NCBI GenBank assembly: GCA_944372575.1
Contig: CALVZS010000009.1
Span: 1-64,000 of the forward strand
From: an uncultured Clostridia bacterium
Lineage (GTDB): Bacteria; Bacillota; Clostridia; Christensenellales; Borkfalkiaceae
DNA length: 64,000 bases
Direction: 5' to 3'
Shown one piece after another: positions 22,959 to 32,229 of the stretch; the stretch's first letter is position 1, and every line of letters begins with the position of its first letter. The notes beneath the pieces are model-generated. The model did no database searches, was not told the origin of the DNA, and was given only the letters and a program-made list of their open reading frames with translations. Made by a program: the position numbers and the translations under genes.

Positions 22959-24383
22959 TCAGACGATATAGTTCTCGTCGGGTGCGGCGGCGTCCAGCTC
23001 CGCCTTCTTTTCGGCATAGCCGGGCTTGCCGAGAAGGGCAAAGGTCGCCTTCTTGCCCGCCTCCACGCCGGGCTGGTTGAAGGTGTTGATGTTGAACATT
23101 GCGCCCGCATACGCCGTCTGCAGCTCAAACAGGAAGAGCAGCTCGCCCAGCGTGAAGGCATTGATCTCGGGGACGTGGATGGTGTAGTTCAGCCGTCCCG
23201 CCATCGTCAGCGCGTGCGCCGTTGCCTTGTTCTCCGCCTGGATGAGTTCCTCCATCGTGTGTCCGCCCAGGAAGGAGACATCGGGGATGTCCTTGCAGCC
23301 GTGGGGGATGGGGGCCTTTTCCTTGTAGCTGTCCACAGAGAGGAAGGTGACCACCTTGTCATAGGGGCCTTCGGTGTACAGCTGCACCTGCGAGTGCTGG
23401 TCGGTGACGCCCAGCGCCTTGACGGGGGTCTGACCCACATTGCAGGGGGTGCCGTCCAGCGTCACATTCTTGCCGAGCGACTCCGCCCAGAGCTGCGCAT
23501 ACCAGTCGGAGACGAATTTCAGGTTGTCCGAATAGGGCATGAGTACGCCGATGTTCTTGCCGTCGTTCATTGCAATGTACTGCAGCGTCGCGCACAGCAG
23601 CGCGGGGTTCTTTTTGAGGTCGGCCGTCTTGCACAGCTTATCCATATATGCCGCGCCCTTGAGCATCGCCTTGATGTCGATGCCCAGCACTGCCGCGGGC
23701 AGAAGCCCTACGGGGGAGAGCTCGGAGAACCTGCCGCCCACGCCGTCGGGCAGGACGTAGCTCTTTACGCCGCCCAGGGATTTGGAGATCTTGACGAGGT
23801 TGCCCTTCTTTGCGTCCGTGGTGAAGATAACGTGATCTTTCACGCTCACGCCCGCCTTCTTCAGAAGGTCGGAGATGATGAGGTACTGCGCCATCGTCTC
23901 GCTCGTCGCGCCCGACTTGGAGATGACGTTGAAGCAGGTCTTGGTGACGTCGATGACGTCGAGGAGCTCCTTCATGCGGACAGGGTCGACGTTGTCCTCC
24001 ACAAAGAAGCGGGGCCCCTTGCGCTTGCTCTTGGGCAGGTCGTTGTAGTGCAGGTGGCAGAGCGCGTTGAACGCCATGATGGGGCCGAGCGCGGAGCCGC
24101 CGATGCCGAGCACGACAAAGTTCTCAAACTTTCTGCGCACCAGCTTGGCCGTCGCAAGGATGTCGGCGACGATCTCGTCCTGGTTATAGGGCAGTTCCGT
24201 CCAGCCCATGAACAGCTCGTCCTTGCCGCGGTTTTCCGCCACATAGGTGTGTGCTGTCTTGGCAAGTTTTTTGTGCGCGTCGAGCGTCTTCTGGGAGATG
24301 CCGTCCGGAATATACTTGTCCGTCATATTGGTGTAATCCACACGGATGCGCAGCGCTTTGCGCAGATCTTCGGTCAGTTTCAT
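22959..24383 (-). CDS. pgi: Glucose-6-phosphate isomerase
   Basis: Interconverts glucose-6-phosphate and fructose-6-phosphate in glycolysis. 474 residues with VVLGIGGSALGPIMAFNAL, SKSGATSETMAQ (sugar-phosphate binding), VLPDGVGGRFSELSPVGLLPAA and GVEAGKKATFALLG. Start 24383 (MKLTEDLRK) is chosen for GGAGGA 7 nt upstream. A promoter TTGAAA-N17-TACAAT lies just before it. Length is typical of Clostridia Pgi. Confidence 0.96.
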   Translation of the reverse strand: MKLTEDLRKALRIRVDYTNMTDKYIPDGISQKTLDAHKKLAKTAHTYVAENRGKDELFMGWTELPYNQDEIVADILATAKLVRRKFENFVVLGIGGSALGPIMAFNALCHLHYNDLPKSKRKGPRFFVEDNVDPVRMKELLDVIDVTKTCFNVISKSGATSETMAQYLIISDLLKKAGVSVKDHVIFTTDAKKGNLVKISKSLGGVKSYVLPDGVGGRFSELSPVGLLPAAVLGIDIKAMLKGAAYMDKLCKTADLKKNPALLCATLQYIAMNDGKNIGVLMPYSDNLKFVSDWYAQLWAESLGKNVTLDGTPCNVGQTPVKALGVTDQHSQVQLYTEGPYDKVVTFLSVDSYKEKAPIPHGCKDIPDVSFLGGHTMEELIQAENKATAHALTMAGRLNYTIHVPEINAFTLGELLFLFELQTAYAGAMFNINTFNQPGVEAGKKATFALLGKPGYAEKKAELDAAAPDENYIV

Positions 24384-24447
24384 CGATAAATCCTCCGCCA
24401 AATCAAATTTGCCTTTATTGTATCACACTCGTGGGGCGATTTCAAGA

Positions 24448-25959
24448 CTATGCGGCGATTTTTTTGCGTTTTTTCCCGAAAAAGCGACGGAAAAGCGCCT
24501 TGAGATCGAGCAGGCGGAAAGCGGAGAGCATTGCCGCCTCCCCCGCGAGCATGGCGAGCATGGTGAGGGCGAGCGCGGGGAGAAAGGCAAGGCAGCGCAG
24601 AAGTGCGCCGTGCAGGAGCGCGCCGAGCACCGTCACGGGCAGGAGCGCTGCGAACAGGCGCAAAAGCGTTCCGCCTGCGCGCAGGACGCCCGTCTTTTTG
24701 CGCAGCAGCAGGAGGGAGAGCAGCGTCGTGATGCACGCGTCGCACGCCATCCCCGCGAGCAGCGCGCCGCCGCCGAGGTAGCGCGGCAAAAAGAGCGTGC
24801 AGGCGAGCATGGCGGCGGAGCCCGCCAGAAAGATGCCCAGCGTGTGCCTTTCGCAGCCGAGGGAATTGAGCAGGCTGGAGGAGATCATCGTCAGACTCAT
24901 GGGCAGGAGCAGAAGGGCGCAGGCGGAGAGCATCTGCCCGCTCTGCGCGTTGGAGTAGAGCATGATGCCCACGTCCCCGCCGCAGACGAGGTAGAAGGGG
25001 ATGAGCGCGCAGGAGATGAGCAGCGTGGCGTTGAGGGCGCGCGCGGTGAGCTGCGATACCTGTTCGCGCCTGCCGCGGTAAAATGCTTCGGACAGTTCCG
25101 GCACCAGCACGAGCGCGATGGATCCGATGAAGGCGCAGGGGATGGCCATGACGGGCATGACCATGCCGTATACCACGCCGTACTCGCTCATGGCGCGCGC
25201 GGCGGTATAGCCCGCCGCCTGCATCCGCAGGGGGAAGAGCACCGAGATGAGGGAGGAGAGCAGCGAAGAGGAGGTGCGCATGGCGGTGACGGGCAGGGCG
25301 GAGGCGAGCAGGGGGCGCAGTTCCCCCCTGGGCGAGCGGAACTTGCCGCCCGTGCAGAAGAACCAGACAAGGGCGATGGCAAAGGAGCAGAAGTAGGAGA
25401 CGAGCACGGCGGCCGCCGCAAGGTTGGCGCCGTAGATGTTTGCCGTCACAAAGAGGAGGAGGCAGACGCCCACACCGATGCGGATCATCTCCTCTAAAAG
25501 CTCGATGAAGGAGTAGGCAAAGAACCGCTTTCTGCCCCAGAAACTTCCGCGAATGACGGAGTAGACGCTCGTGGGGGCGAGCCCCGCGAGGAGAAGGTAA
25601 AAGAGGTCGGCACAGCGGGGATCGGCAAAGACGGAGGAAAATGGGGTGCGCAGCACAAAGAGCAGGAGCGTGACGGGAGCGCTGATCGCGAGCGAAATGA
25701 GTACGGCGCCCGTGACGGCAGACTGTTCGCGCAGGACGTTCCCGCGCGCCCGGTGGCGGGAGATGACGCGCGAGAGGGTGACGGGCAGTCCGCTCGCCGA
25801 AATTGTGAGAAAGACGGCGAACACGGTGTACGCCGCCTGATAGACGCCCAGCCCCTCCGATCCGATGGTGCGCGAGAGGAGGATGCGGTAGAGAAAGCCG
25901 AGGCAGTGTTCCGCCGCAGAAAAGAGGGTGACGACGGCGGCGGTGCGGTACAGATTCAT
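24448..25959 (-). CDS. Polysaccharide/lipid flippase of the SpoVB-MurJ-Wzx (MOP) superfamily
   Basis: 503 residues, about 14 predicted membrane helices. Starts with YRTAAVVTLFSAAEHCLGFLYRILLSRTIGSEGLGVYQAAY, the MOP pattern with the SEG(L/M)GxYQ motif of SpoVB/YtgP-like proteins; PRGELRPLLASALPVT is the central loop. Members flip lipid-linked precursors (lipid II or spore-cortex/polysaccharide lipids) or support spore cortex formation. Substrate not readable. Minus strand, downstream end 65 nt from pgi's start; divergent from the LysM gene. Confidence 0.85.
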   Translation of the reverse strand: MNLYRTAAVVTLFSAAEHCLGFLYRILLSRTIGSEGLGVYQAAYTVFAVFLTISASGLPVTLSRVISRHRARGNVLREQSAVTGAVLISLAISAPVTLLLFVLRTPFSSVFADPRCADLFYLLLAGLAPTSVYSVIRGSFWGRKRFFAYSFIELLEEMIRIGVGVCLLLFVTANIYGANLAAAAVLVSYFCSFAIALVWFFCTGGKFRSPRGELRPLLASALPVTAMRTSSSLLSSLISVLFPLRMQAAGYTAARAMSEYGVVYGMVMPVMAIPCAFIGSIALVLVPELSEAFYRGRREQVSQLTARALNATLLISCALIPFYLVCGGDVGIMLYSNAQSGQMLSACALLLLPMSLTMISSSLLNSLGCERHTLGIFLAGSAAMLACTLFLPRYLGGGALLAGMACDACITTLLSLLLLRKKTGVLRAGGTLLRLFAALLPVTVLGALLHGALLRCLAFLPALALTMLAMLAGEAAMLSAFRLLDLKALFRRFFGKKRKKIAA

Positions 25960-26014
25960 GTCCTATCTTATTCGTGCGGCGCACACAATTATGAGCGGCG
26001 GCATAGATTGGGGT

Positions 26015-26296
26015 ATGGAACTTTTGCTCGAGCGCCCGGAGCGCTACCGCGTCAAACGCGGGCAGACGCTTGCCGGGATCGCTGCCGTTTTTTCCACAAC
26101 GCCCCGCCTGATCGCCGCGTATAATCACCTGTCCGGCCCGCCCGGGGAGGGAGAACTTCTCCTCCTTCCGCCCGCACAGAACTGTTACAGCGTGGGCGGC
26201 GGGGAGAGCAAACGCCTCCTGTGCGGCTCGCCCGAGCGCTTTTGCGAGCGCAACGCGACAGAGTGCTTCTACCCGGGGCAGACGATCGTCCTGTAG
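26015..26296 (+). CDS. Small LysM-domain protein
   Basis: 93 residues. YRVKRGQTLAGIAAVFSTTPRLIAAYNHLSGPPGEGELLLLPP (about 11-53) is a single LysM module that binds peptidoglycan/GlcNAc. The Cys-containing tail (LLCGSPERFCERNATECFYPGQTIVL) looks like the start of a second, degenerate LysM with the PGQ(T)IV ending. No signal peptide, so it could act on spore or forespore peptidoglycan or leave the cell by another route. Start uncertain: 25991 and 25958 are in-frame alternatives; 26015 has GGGG 3 nt upstream. Confidence 0.65.
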   Translation: MELLLERPERYRVKRGQTLAGIAAVFSTTPRLIAAYNHLSGPPGEGELLLLPPAQNCYSVGGGESKRLLCGSPERFCERNATECFYPGQTIVL

Positions 26297-26374
26297 CGCG
26301 GCACGTGTGTCATATTCCGGTCGGGGCGCATAGGATGCAATAGAACGCATATGTTCTTTTTACGGAGGTAACTC

Positions 26375-27028
26375 ATGTCGTTTTTTTCCAACTTTTCTTC
26401 CGACCACTGTCCCGGTCCCGTTTCGGGCAACCCCATGACGGGGCTGTGCGAAAAGGTGTGCATTCAGGCGGAAAAGATCTTTGATGCGGGCATCATCCAG
26501 ACCCGCCTTGAAAATTATACGCTCACGCTCACCGATCTCACGCCGGCAGATCCTACATATCCTCTCACCTTTGTGAGCGCAAGGTCGCTCACCGGCACGG
26601 GAACGGTATCCGGGGTGACCATCGACCGTCAGCCCGATTCCAACTGCGCCCGCGTACAGGCGACGATCACCATTCCCGTGGAGGTCGTCTATACGGACGC
26701 GAACAATACGGAGGGCAAGGCGACCGCCACGGTCACGCTCAATGAAGACGTCCTTTTGTATGTTCCGCCCATGTCCGTCATGCCTTCCACGGTGACGGCG
26801 GTCGCAAGCTGCGTCGTGCCGGAGGGGACGTTCAACACCCAGAACAACACGTTCACGGTGAGCGCATGTGTGACGTGCATCCTCAAGGTCGCCATGCAGG
26901 TGGAGCTGCTCGTTCCTTCCTACGGCTATTGCGCCATCCCGCCTGCGCAGGAATATTCGCAGGAGGTCTGTTCGGGATTCTTCGAGCTTCCCCTCTATCC
27001 GCAGGGCGGAGGCTGCTGCAAAAAATAG
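26375..27028 (+). CDS. Cys-rich conserved Clostridia protein, SPOCS-like
   Basis: 217 residues, ribosome binding site CGGAGGT. LCEKVCIQAEKIFDAGIIQTRLENYTLTL near the N-terminus, PADPTYPLTFVSARS and TIPVEVVYTDANN make beta-rich repeats like the SPOCS (DUF3794) domains of spore coat protein SipL and relatives. Cys residues are concentrated at both ends, ending GGGCCKK, suggesting disulfide cross-linking. No signal peptide. A spore-coat role is inference, supported by CotF-like genes elsewhere in the window. Confidence 0.6.
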   Translation: MSFFSNFSSDHCPGPVSGNPMTGLCEKVCIQAEKIFDAGIIQTRLENYTLTLTDLTPADPTYPLTFVSARSLTGTGTVSGVTIDRQPDSNCARVQATITIPVEVVYTDANNTEGKATATVTLNEDVLLYVPPMSVMPSTVTAVASCVVPEGTFNTQNNTFTVSACVTCILKVAMQVELLVPSYGYCAIPPAQEYSQEVCSGFFELPLYPQGGGCCKK

Positions 27029-27055
27029 GACGCCCTCCGGGCGCCGGAAAAGATC

Positions 27056-27090
27056 TGCGCGCCGCGGCAGTTGCCGCGGCGCGCATTTTA
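27056..27090. terminator. Bidirectional terminator between convergent genes
   Basis: Perfect 14-bp stem (27056-27069 with 27072-27085) then TTTTATC on the plus strand, between the Cys-rich protein gene and rqcH. Confidence 0.7.
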
Positions 27091-27117
27091 TCGGCTCGGG
27101 ATCTCGTGTGCATCGTT

Positions 27118-28767
27118 TCACATATGTTCGGCAAGGGCGGGGTCGCCGAGCAGCGTCTCGAATCCGGTATAGGTGACAAAGCCCGCCTTGCTTCCCTTCG
27201 GTTTTTTCACGTTCTTCACCGGGCAGCAGTCCACCGGCACCTTTTCGGGGTAGCCTGCGGAATATTTCGCGCATACGCCCGCCGCAAAGGCGAGCACCCC
27301 TTCCGGCACGCGCCTGCCCTGCGTGCGGATGACGACGTGCGCAGAGTGCAGCCCGCGCGCGTGCAGCCAGATATCGTCGGGCGCGCTCGCGCGCAGGAGC
27401 CGGTCGTTCTGCACGTTGCTGCGCCCCGCGTAGATCGTAAACCCGTCCCGCGACCAGGTGCGGAAGGGGATCTCCGGCTTCTTTCTGCCCCTGCGCTCAG
27501 GCTGCGCTTTCAGGAGTCCCGCGTCTGTCAGCTCCTCTTCCGCCGCCTTCAGATCGTCCGTGTTCTCCGCCGAGGAAAGAAAGGGGACAAGACTCTCCAG
27601 GTAGACAAGCTCCTTTCTGCTCTCCTCCTCCTGCGGGGCAAGGGCGTCCAGCGTGCGCTTTTGCTTCTGATAGCGCCTGAAGTACGCCTGCGCGTTCTGC
27701 GAGGGGGTGAGCTGCGCGTCCAGCGCGATCCTGATCGTTGCGCCCGTCTCGTCGTAATAGTTGACGAGTTCGCAGCTCGTCATGCCGCGCGAGAGGGCGT
27801 ACAGATTCGCCGTCAGCAGTTCGCCCTTGAGGCGCACCGTCTCGGCGTCGGCGGCGGCGCGCTGTTTCTCCGCGATCTGCGCGAGCCGCTTCTCCTGCTT
27901 TTTGATCGCCTGCCGCACGGCGGCAAGCAGCCTGCGGCGCGTCCCCTCGAGCGCGGCCTTGGCGCGCTTTTTCCGATAGAAGTACGCCTGCGCGGCGGAG
28001 AGCGTGTCAAAGGGGAGGCACCCCGCATGACGGCGCGCGAAAAAGTCGGTGACGTTCCCGTGATTTTCCGCCACACAGGGGGAAATTTCGTCGGAGAAGA
28101 TGTAATCGTGCACAAAGGCGGCGAGGTCGCCTCCCGGGTAGGCGGCGGCGATCTCCTCGGCCGTGCAGGGGGCAAGCCCCGCCACGCGCGTGAAGAGGAA
28201 GTGCGCGAGATCGCCCTCGGGCGCGGCGCACAGGCGCGAAAGCGCCGTGCGGTCGGAGGGATTCACCTTGTCCTGGGGCGTCGGCGGGACGTACTTCGCG
28301 CCGGGCAGGATGAGCCGTTTGCAGTTCTCGTCGGCGGCCGTCGTCTTGAGCGCGCCGAGGATGATCCCGTTCTCCACGAGCAGGAGATTGGAGTATTTTC
28401 CCATGATCTCGGCGTATAAAATGCGCTCGCATTCGGAAAAATCGGAAATACAGTGCAGGCGGATGGCGAGAATGCGTTCAAAGCCGAGGGTCGTCACATC
28501 CGTGATCTGCGCGCCCTGCAGGTGTTTGCGCAGGAGCATGCAGAAATTGGGCGCGACAAGGGGATTTTCCTGCTCCTCTTCCGTAAAATAAACGCCGCAA
28601 TCGGACGCATTTGCGTTCAGAGAGAGTTTAATCGTGCATTTTCCGGTGTATATAACAACGGAGATTTCTTCGCGGGCGGGCTGATTGATGCGGTTGATGC
28701 GTCCGCCGGCGAGCGTCCTGTCCAGTTCCAGCGCGTTGAGGCGAAGGGTAAAGGCGTCCTGCGGCAT
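27118..28767 (-). CDS. rqcH: Ribosome quality control protein RqcH (NFACT family)
   Basis: 549 residues. Binds stalled 50S-peptidyl-tRNA complexes and directs C-terminal alanine tailing that marks the nascent chain for ClpXP. N-terminal NFACT domain (NALELDRTLAGGRINRINQPAREEISVVIY…, GFERILAIRL), coiled coil (about 270-420) and C-terminal NFACT-R domain (FTIYAGRSNVQNDRLL…DDIWLHARGLHSAHVVI). Start 28767 (MPQDAFT) has GGAGGAA 4 nt upstream; promoter TTTACA-N17-TATAAT precedes. Divergent from tig; clpP and clpX, which act on its products, lie next door. Confidence 0.93.
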   Translation of the reverse strand: MPQDAFTLRLNALELDRTLAGGRINRINQPAREEISVVIYTGKCTIKLSLNANASDCGVYFTEEEQENPLVAPNFCMLLRKHLQGAQITDVTTLGFERILAIRLHCISDFSECERILYAEIMGKYSNLLLVENGIILGALKTTAADENCKRLILPGAKYVPPTPQDKVNPSDRTALSRLCAAPEGDLAHFLFTRVAGLAPCTAEEIAAAYPGGDLAAFVHDYIFSDEISPCVAENHGNVTDFFARRHAGCLPFDTLSAAQAYFYRKKRAKAALEGTRRRLLAAVRQAIKKQEKRLAQIAEKQRAAADAETVRLKGELLTANLYALSRGMTSCELVNYYDETGATIRIALDAQLTPSQNAQAYFRRYQKQKRTLDALAPQEEESRKELVYLESLVPFLSSAENTDDLKAAEEELTDAGLLKAQPERRGRKKPEIPFRTWSRDGFTIYAGRSNVQNDRLLRASAPDDIWLHARGLHSAHVVIRTQGRRVPEGVLAFAAGVCAKYSAGYPEKVPVDCCPVKNVKKPKGSKAGFVTYTGFETLLGDPALAEHM

Positions 28768-28903
28768 AGCTTCCTCCGGGTAGTTCTCGCAGCAATTATA
28801 CCCGAAAAATCCAAATTTGTAAATAAAAATGCTTTCCTTTCTCGCGCCGATATGGTAAAATGGACTTTGCTGAAAAATCTTACATGATGAACGGAGTATC
28901 GAA

Positions 28904-30241
28904 ATGAAGTATACTGTCACACCGGATGAGAAGAGTACCGTCAAGATCGCGATCACCTTCACGCCCGAAGAGTGGGCCGCGGCGAACGACAAGGCGTACC
29001 AGGAGAACCGCAAGAAGTTCGCGGTCAACGGCTTCCGCAAGGGAAAGGTTCCCAAGCACGTCCTCGAGCTGTATTACGGCAAGGGGCTCTTCTATGAAGA
29101 TGCGCTCAACGACCTGTTCGTCGAGCACTATCCCGCCATCCTCGAAAAGGAGAAGGACGCGTTCACGCCCGTGGGTGACCCCTCGCTCGCCGTCGAGGAG
29201 ATCTCCGAGGAGAAGGTCGTGCTCACGGCAAAAACGCCCGTCAAGCCCGACGTTGCCATCGGCAAGTACACGGGTATAAAAATCGCCAGGTATGAGTATA
29301 CTGTTACGGACGCCGACGTGGAGAAGGACATCGAAGGCACGCGCGAGCGCCTCGCGGAGAGCCGCGAAGTCACCGACCGCCCCGCACAGGACAAGGATAT
29401 CGTCAACATCGACTTCGTGGGCAAGACGGACGGCAAGGAGTTCGAGGGCGGCAGCGCAAAGGGGTATGACCTCACGCTCGGCTCCGGACAGTTCATCGCG
29501 GGCTTTGAAGAGCAGGTCGTCGGCATGAACATCGGCGAGACCAAGGACGTCAACGTCACCTTCCCCGAGGACTATCAGGCGGAGACCCTCAAGGGCAAGC
29601 CCGCCGTGTTCAACGTGGTCGTCAACAAGATCACCGAAAAGGTGCTGCCCGAGCTCAACGACGAGTTCGCCAAGAAGGTGGGTTCGGACACCATGGACGC
29701 CTACCGCGCAAAGGTGCGCGAGCGCCTGGAAAAGAGCGCTGCGTCCCGTTCGCGCAATGAGACGGAGAACGCTGTCATCACCGAGATCGCCAAGACCGCT
29801 TCCGCCGAGATCCCCGATGCGATGGTGGAGAAGCAGGAGGACTATTCCATGCAGCGCATGGAGTACAGCCTCATGTATCAGGGCATCCGCCTCGACGACT
29901 ATCTCAAGTACGTCGGACAGACGCGCGAGGAGTACAAAAAGAACTTCGAGGAGGAGGCGCGCCGCACCGTGCTCCATCAGCTCATCGTCGAGAAGCTCAT
30001 CAAAGAGCTTTCCATCACGGCGAGCGAGGAGGAGATCGCGGAGAAGGTCGCCGAGCAGGCGGCGAGCGTCGGCAAGGAGCCGGAGGAATACCGCAAGACG
30101 ATGGATCCCAGACAGCTCGAGTACATCGAGGGAGACATCAAGGTGACCAAGCTCTTTGACTACCTCGAGGCAAACAACGAGATGGTCAAGGCGGACGAGA
30201 TCGCCGAAGAGGCGGACAAGAAGGCGGAGGAGAACAAGTAA
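28904..30241 (+). CDS. tig: Trigger factor
   Basis: Ribosome-bound chaperone and peptidyl-prolyl isomerase meeting nascent chains. 445 residues: the N-terminal ribosome-binding domain with [16 protein letters not shown] (about 45-60, family GFRxGKxP), FKBP-type PPIase (about 155-240, [31 protein letters not shown]…), C-terminal helical arms to 430 and an acidic end. The stop codon overlaps the clpP start. First gene of tig-clpP-clpX. Confidence 0.97.
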   Translation: MKYTVTPDEKSTVKIAITFTPEEWAAANDKAYQENRKKFAVNGFRKGKVPKHVLELYYGKGLFYEDALNDLFVEHYPAILEKEKDAFTPVGDPSLAVEEISEEKVVLTAKTPVKPDVAIGKYTGIKIARYEYTVTDADVEKDIEGTRERLAESREVTDRPAQDKDIVNIDFVGKTDGKEFEGGSAKGYDLTLGSGQFIAGFEEQVVGMNIGETKDVNVTFPEDYQAETLKGKPAVFNVVVNKITEKVLPELNDEFAKKVGSDTMDAYRAKVRERLEKSAASRSRNETENAVITEIAKTASAEIPDAMVEKQEDYSMQRMEYSLMYQGIRLDDYLKYVGQTREEYKKNFEEEARRTVLHQLIVEKLIKELSITASEEEIAEKVAEQAASVGKEPEEYRKTMDPRQLEYIEGDIKVTKLFDYLEANNEMVKADEIAEEADKKAEENK

Positions 30242-30834
30242 TGATGGAAAAGAACGTGCTCATTCCCTACGTTGTGGAGCGCACCTCGAGCGGGGAGCGC
30301 AGCTATGACCTCTACTCCCGTCTGCTGGAGGATCGCATCATTTTCCTGAGCGGGGAGATCGACGACGCCGTGGCGAACACCGTCGTGGCGCAGCTCATCT
30401 ATCTCGAGGGCAAGGATCCGACCAAGGACATCAGCCTCTACATCAACAGCCCGGGCGGCTCCGTGTCGGCGGGCATGGCGATCTATGATACGATGAACTA
30501 TATCAAGTGCGACGTCTCCACCATCTGCATCGGCCTCGCCGCGTCGATGGGGGCGTTTCTCCTGGCGGCGGGCGCGAAGGGCAAGCGCTACGCCCTCAAG
30601 AACAGCGAGATCATGATCCACCAGCCCCTGGGCGGCGCGCAGGGTCAGGCGAGCGACATCAAGATCCAGGCGGAGCACATCCTGCGCATCAAGACCAAGA
30701 TGACGAGGATCCTTGCGGAGAATACGGGCAAGCCCGTGGACGTCATCGAACGCGACACCGACCGCGACAACTATCTCACGGCGGACGAGGCGCTTTCCTA
30801 CGGCCTCATCGACAAGGTATACGAGAAGCGCTGA
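30241..30834 (+). CDS. clpP: ATP-dependent Clp protease proteolytic subunit ClpP
   Basis: 197-residue serine peptidase that forms the ClpP tetradecamer. Catalytic Ser in [11 protein letters not shown], His in [14 protein letters not shown], Asp in [22 protein letters not shown] and [13 protein letters not shown] are typical. ATG 30241 overlaps the tig stop (TAATG); a second Met follows at once, so the start may be 30244. Partner ClpX follows. Confidence 0.98.
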   Translation: MMEKNVLIPYVVERTSSGERSYDLYSRLLEDRIIFLSGEIDDAVANTVVAQLIYLEGKDPTKDISLYINSPGGSVSAGMAIYDTMNYIKCDVSTICIGLAASMGAFLLAAGAKGKRYALKNSEIMIHQPLGGAQGQASDIKIQAEHILRIKTKMTRILAENTGKPVDVIERDTDRDNYLTADEALSYGLIDKVYEKR

Positions 30835-30929
30835 TCCGACCGCGGGGGGAAAGGGGAGCGCGGCGCGGCCGCGGCTTCCCTTTTGCGTCATTGTACCCCG
30901 GCGGGGGAGAGGCGGATACAGGAGGTATT

Positions 30930-32165
30930 ATGCCGAAATATGAACAGAGATGTTCCTTCTGCGGGAAGGAAAAATCCAAAGTAAAAAAACTCATCGCCGG
31001 CCCGGACGGCGTGTTCATTTGCGATGAATGCGTCGATCTCTGCCGCGATATGATGGCGAAGATGCCTGCAAATACCGAACAGGAGAAGGTGGAACTCAAA
31101 AAGCCCGCCGAGATCAAGGCGGAGCTCGACCAGTATATCATCGGGCAGGATAAGGCAAAGCGCGTACTCTCCGTCGCCGTCTACAACCATTACAAGCGCA
31201 TCAACGCCATGCTCTCCGGCGAGAAGCAGGACGACGGCGTGGAGATCGAGAAGAGCAACATTCTCCTGCTCGGCCCCACGGGCAGCGGCAAGACGCTGCT
31301 TGCCAGGACACTTGCGCGCATTCTGAACGTTCCCTTCGCCACGAGCGATGCGACCACGCTCACCGAGGCGGGGTATGTGGGCGAGGATGTGGAGAACATC
31401 CTTCTCAAGCTCATCCAGAACGCCGATTATGACATCGAACGCGCCCAGCGCGGCATCATCTATATCGACGAGATCGACAAGATCGCCAGAAAGGGCGAGA
31501 ACGTGTCCATCACGCGCGACGTCTCGGGCGAGGGCGTGCAGCAGGCGCTCCTCAAGATCATCGAGTCGACGGTCGCCAACGTGCCGCCGCAGGGGGGCAG
31601 AAAGCACCCGCAGCAGGACTGTATGCGCATCGATACGACGAATATCCTCTTCATCTGCGGCGGCGCCTTTGTCGGGCTTGACAAGATCGTCGGCGCGAGA
31701 AAGGACGATTCGGGCCTGGGCTTCGGCGGCAAGGTCAAGCTGGGCGAGAACGAGGTGGATTACTCCCTGCTCGACGACGTCAAGCCGCAGGATCTGACCA
31801 AGTTCGGGCTCATCCCCGAGTTCGTGGGGCGCCTTCCCATCGTGGTGGCGCTGCAGCCGCTCGACGAGGACGCGCTCGTCAACATCCTCACCAAGCCCAA
31901 GAACGCCATCATCAAGCAGTATCAGAAGCTCGTCGGGCTGGACGGCGTCAAGCTGACAGTGGAGGAGGGCGCCGTGCGCGAGATCGCCAATACCGCCATC
32001 CGCTTAAAGACGGGTGCGCGGGGACTGCGCACCATCATTGAGGGACTGATGACGGATGTCATGTATGACATTCCCTCCGAGAAGGACGTGGAGGAGGTCA
32101 TCATCACGCGCGACTGCGTGACGAAGGGAGAGAAACCCCGCCTCGTGTTCAAGAAATCCGCATAA
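30930..32165 (+). CDS. clpX: ATP-dependent Clp protease ATP-binding subunit ClpX
   Basis: AAA+ unfoldase feeding ClpP. 411 residues: N-terminal zinc domain with four Cys (CSFCGKEK…[10 protein letters not shown]), Walker [14 protein letters not shown], Walker [11 protein letters not shown], a GLGFGGKV loop equivalent to the ClpP-contacting IGF loop, and arginine/sensor motifs in the C-terminal part. ATG 30930 has GGAGGT 4 nt upstream. Confidence 0.98.
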   Translation: MPKYEQRCSFCGKEKSKVKKLIAGPDGVFICDECVDLCRDMMAKMPANTEQEKVELKKPAEIKAELDQYIIGQDKAKRVLSVAVYNHYKRINAMLSGEKQDDGVEIEKSNILLLGPTGSGKTLLARTLARILNVPFATSDATTLTEAGYVGEDVENILLKLIQNADYDIERAQRGIIYIDEIDKIARKGENVSITRDVSGEGVQQALLKIIESTVANVPPQGGRKHPQQDCMRIDTTNILFICGGAFVGLDKIVGARKDDSGLGFGGKVKLGENEVDYSLLDDVKPQDLTKFGLIPEFVGRLPIVVALQPLDEDALVNILTKPKNAIIKQYQKLVGLDGVKLTVEEGAVREIANTAIRLKTGARGLRTIIEGLMTDVMYDIPSEKDVEEVIITRDCVTKGEKPRLVFKKSA

Positions 32166-32181
32166 CGTATGCAGAAAATGA

Positions 32182-32218
32182 GCCCCGCGGCAAGTGTGCC
32201 GCGGGGCGTTGTTTTATT
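32182..32218 (+). terminator. Terminator after clpX
   Basis: 11-bp stem GCCCCGCGGCA (32182-32192) / TGCCGCGGGGC (32197-32207), followed by a T-rich tail. The same core stem recurs at 42369 and 60210. Confidence 0.85.
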
Positions 32219-32229
32219 TAACAGACCGG

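Noticed and set aside
30507..30929. N-terminal extension of ClpX into the clpP gene
   Set aside because: The upstream frame is the +2 shadow of clpP; ATG 30930 with GGAGGT and the zinc domain is the true start.
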